Source: an uncultured bacterium
GTDB lineage: Bacteria; Edwardsbacteria; AC1; EtOH8
Assembly (NCBI GenBank): GCA_937958665.1
Contig: CALGNM010000257.1
Coordinates: 1-6,894 of the forward strand
Reading direction: 5' to 3'
Length of the DNA: 6,894 nt
The translations under genes were made by a program, and so were the position numbers. Below the pieces are notes generated by a model. It had not been told where the DNA came from and made no database searches. It worked only from the letters and a program-made list of their open reading frames with translations. Shown in pieces: positions 4,712-6,894 of this stretch; within the stretch, counting starts at the first letter, position 1; every line of letters starts with the position of its first letter.

Positions 4712-6850
4712 TGACCGAAAGCAAGAAGACCACTAAACCAGCCAGCCCGGGCAAGACTGCCAAATCAACCAAAGAGGTCCAGTCTGAGCCCAAGGCCAAG
4801 CCAGCCAAGGCGGCAGCCAAGCCGTTAAAGGAAGTCCAGCCTGAGGCCAAGGCAACCATGCCGGATACCAAGTCGGTCGAGGCTAAGGCCAAGAAGACTG
4901 CCTCACCCAAAAAGGCGGCCGTGTCTGCCAAGTCTGGGGGAGATAAGGCTCCGGTGAAAAAACCCTCCCCGCCAAAGAAAAAGGCCGAGGCCGTCAAGCC
5001 GCCCCGGGAGATCAAGGTGTTCGAGGCCGCCAAGGAGCTGAAGATCTCGGCCGACGCTTTGCTGTCCGTGCTCAACGAGCTCAAGTTCAACATCAAGAGC
5101 CGGGTGAGCATGGTTACCGGCGAGATGATCCAGGCGGTCAGGGTAAAGTTCCAGGAGGAAAAGGAAGAGGTTAAAAAGGAACAGCAGCAGCAGAAGAAAA
5201 TTCAGGAAAAGAAGGAAGCGGCGGTCAAGGCCGAGGCCAAGGAGGCGGTGGAGCCGGTTCCGGTGGTGGTCAGCAAGGTGCCGCTGGCCAAACCGGCCGT
5301 CCGGAAGCCGGTGCCCCCCAAGCCGGTGGCCCCCAAGCCGGTAATCACTAAAATCGTTCCCACCCCCATAGACTATCCCAAGGAGATGACGACCCCCTAT
5401 CCCAAGGCTCCGGAGGATGGTTACATGCCGGGGATGGAGGGCCAGCGCAAGCGCAAGCGCAAGCGAAAGAAGCAGAAGGAAAAGAAGCCGGTGCTGGACC
5501 ATGCGGTGATTGCCGCCACCGTCCGCCAGACCATGGCCGCCATCGAGCGGGGCAAGGCCAAGCGGACCTATGGGCGCCGGGAGCGGGATGATTCTTCCCA
5601 GGAAGCCGCTCCCCAGAACCTGATCCGGCTGCCGGAGTATTCATCGGTGGCTGACCTGGCCCAGGCCATCGGGGTCAAGCCGGGAGAGGTGATCGCCAAG
5701 GCCCTGGGCCTGGGGATGATGGTGACCATCAACCAGCGGCTGGACCTGGACACCATGGCCACCCTAGCCGATGACTTTGGCTACCAGCTGGAGGAACAGG
5801 AGGTCTTCAGCCAGAACGAAGAGCAGGTGGACCAAGAGCAGTCTCCCGAGAACCTGAAGCCCCGCCCGCCGGTGGTGACGGTGATGGGCCATGTGGACCA
5901 TGGCAAGACCAGCCTGCTGGACTACATCCGGAAAACCAATGTGGCGGCCGGGGAGCACGGCAGCATCACCCAGCACATCGGGGCCTACGAGGTCAAGCTG
6001 AAGCAGGGGTCCATCACTTTTCTGGACACCCCGGGACATGAGGCCTTCACCGCCATGCGGGCCAGGGGGGCCCAGGCCACCGATCTGGTGATTCTGGTGG
6101 TGTCGGCCACCGAGGGGATCATGCCCCAGACCAGGGAGGCCATCGACCACGCCCAGGCCGCCAAGGTGCCGATCATCGTGGCCATTAACAAGATGGACCT
6201 GCCAGGAGCCGACCCCGGGCGGGTCAAGCAGGAGCTCTCCAAAGCCAATCTGCTGGTGGAGGAATGGGGCGGCAAGACCATTGCGGTGGAGATATCGGCC
6301 AAGACCGGGCAGAATGTGGACAAGCTGCTGGAGATGGTGCTGCTGCAGGCCGATGTCATGGAGCTGAAGGCCAATCCCGACTGCCCGGCCAAGGGCACGG
6401 TCATCGAAACCAAGCTGGACAAGGGCAAGGGGATTCTGGCCACGGTCCTGGTTCAGCAAGGGACCCTGCAGAGGGGCCAGGCCTTCGTGGCCGGCCTCTA
6501 CAGCGGCAGGGTTAGGGCCATGTACGACGACCTGGGCAAGCAGATTGCCTCGGCCGGGCCCTCCAGCGCGGTGCTGGTCCAGGGCTTCGAGGGGGCCCCC
6601 ATGGCCGGGGATTCCTTCCAGGTTTACCAGGTGGAGTCAGAGGCCCGGGAGATGGCCAACCGCCGCCAGCAGCTGAAGCGGGAGCAGGATTTCCGGCCGG
6701 CCAAAAAGGTGACCCTGGAGGGCATCTACGACCAGATCCAAGAGGGGGCAGTCCAGGAGCTGAAGCTGGTGATCAAGGGCGATGCTTCGGGATCCATCGA
6801 GGCCATCGGCGATTCGGTGTTCAAGATGTCGAACGACCAGGTTCGATTGA
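4711..6850 (+). CDS. infB: Translation initiation factor IF-2, 3' end missing
   Basis: IF2 is the GTPase that places fMet-tRNA on the 30S subunit and promotes 50S joining. Residues 1-98 are a Lys/Ala/Pro-rich linker (26 Lys in the first 100). A first IF2_N module spans about 100-150 and a second about 303-360. They are separated by about 150 linker residues with an Arg/Lys cluster at 246-259 and RRER at 289-292. The G domain carries G1 GHVDHGKT 393-400, G2 GSITQHIGAY 417-426, G3 DTPGH 439-443, G4 NKMD 493-496 and G5 SAK 529-531. In G2 a Ser replaces the second Gly common in the family, but the Mg-binding Thr420 is kept. Domain 2 spans about 555-645; domain 3 starts near 660. The genome ends at residue 713. 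The frame then reads through adapter to a TAG at 6883, so IGRASCRERV is artefact. The rest of domain 3 and domain 4, which binds fMet-tRNA, lie outside. ATG 4711 overlaps the nusA stop; AGGAG at 4701-4705 is its ribosome site. Confidence 0.97.
5305..5343 (+). repeat. 15-bp tandem repeat in the IF2 linker
   Basis: AAGCCGGTGCCCCCC (5305-5319) is followed by AAGCCGGTGGCCCCC (5320-5334) and a partial third copy (5335-5343). It encodes repeated Lys-Pro-Val-(Pro/Ala)-Pro at residues 199-211 of IF2. The period of five codons keeps the frame, so copy-number change would only lengthen or shorten the flexible linker. Confidence 0.8.
5446..5469 (+). repeat. Hexanucleotide repeat encoding an Arg-Lys cluster in IF2
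   Basis: CGCAAG occurs three times in a row (5446-5463) and is followed by CGAAAG. It encodes four Arg-Lys pairs at residues 246-253 and continues into KQKEKK. The cluster is strongly basic and probably contacts RNA. As a six-base repeat it can change copy number without breaking the frame. Confidence 0.8.
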
Positions 6851-6894
6851 AGATCGGAAGAGCGTCGTGTAGGGAAAGAGTGTAGATCTCGGTG
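6851..6894 (-). other. Illumina P5 / read-1 adapter remnant, reverse complement (non-biological)
   Basis: From AGATCGGAAGAGC onward these 44 bases are the exact reverse complement of the read-1 side Illumina adapter. It is the same adapter as at 1-47. The infB reading frame crosses the junction at codon 714 and ends at an adapter-encoded TAG (6883-6885). The true continuation of infB is lost here. Confidence 0.98.

Noticed and set aside
5764-6459. Antisense open frame of 231 codons opposite infB
   Set aside because: It is His/Gly/Leu-rich, typical of a reverse-strand shadow, and lies opposite the conserved IF2 GTPase domain.
4711-6885. A naturally short IF2 lacking its C-terminal domain
   Set aside because: The last residues and the stop codon come from adapter sequence, so the truncation is technical.
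1-6894. Terminal inverted repeats of a mobile or linear element
   Set aside because: The inverted termini are Illumina adapter sequence, and the genes between them are ordinary core genes with no transposase or replication gene.

Overview
The window is a stretch of bacterial core genes from a GC-rich, probably Gram-negative genome. It looks like a short-read assembly contig, because each end runs directly into Illumina adapter sequence (1-47, and 6851-6894 in reverse complement). Only 48-6850 should be read as genomic. The lineage cannot be fixed from this window. The lipoprotein parvulin suggests a diderm. The IF2 layout (two IF2_N modules split by a long basic linker ending in an Arg/Lys cluster and an RRER element) recalls IF2 proteins of Bacteroidota/Chlorobi-type or related candidate phyla. 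That is a weak inference.

Layout. On the minus strand, 712 down to 48 encodes a lipoprotein with a SurA-like N-terminal region and a parvulin prolyl isomerase domain; its 3' end is lost into the adapter. A divergent AT-rich intergenic region (713-920) holds a strong extended -10 promoter for proS and a weaker candidate for the isomerase gene. proS (prolyl-tRNA synthetase) runs on the plus strand to 2642, and its real start is argued to be a TTG at 921. Next come 145 bases with a good promoter and, just downstream of it, a 9-bp hairpin plus T-run terminator. Then rimP, nusA and infB follow in tight order: a 4-base gap between rimP and nusA, and a TAATG overlap between nusA and infB. infB is cut by the adapter within domain 3.

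How the genes work together. proS charges tRNA-Pro. RimP helps mature the 30S subunit. NusA controls transcript elongation, pausing and termination. IF2 places initiator tRNA on the 30S subunit and joins the subunits. This is the classical rimP-nusA-infB operon of gene expression factors. A terminator between the likely operon promoter and rimP makes transcription attenuation plausible, perhaps NusA-sensitive. The lipoprotein isomerase is read from the opposite strand and acts in the cell envelope.

I find no mobile element, CRISPR array, tRNA, rRNA or undescribed system. The points most worth a second look are the adapter termini, which add false C-terminal residues to two predicted proteins and mimic terminal inverted repeats; the proS start; and the rimP leader.
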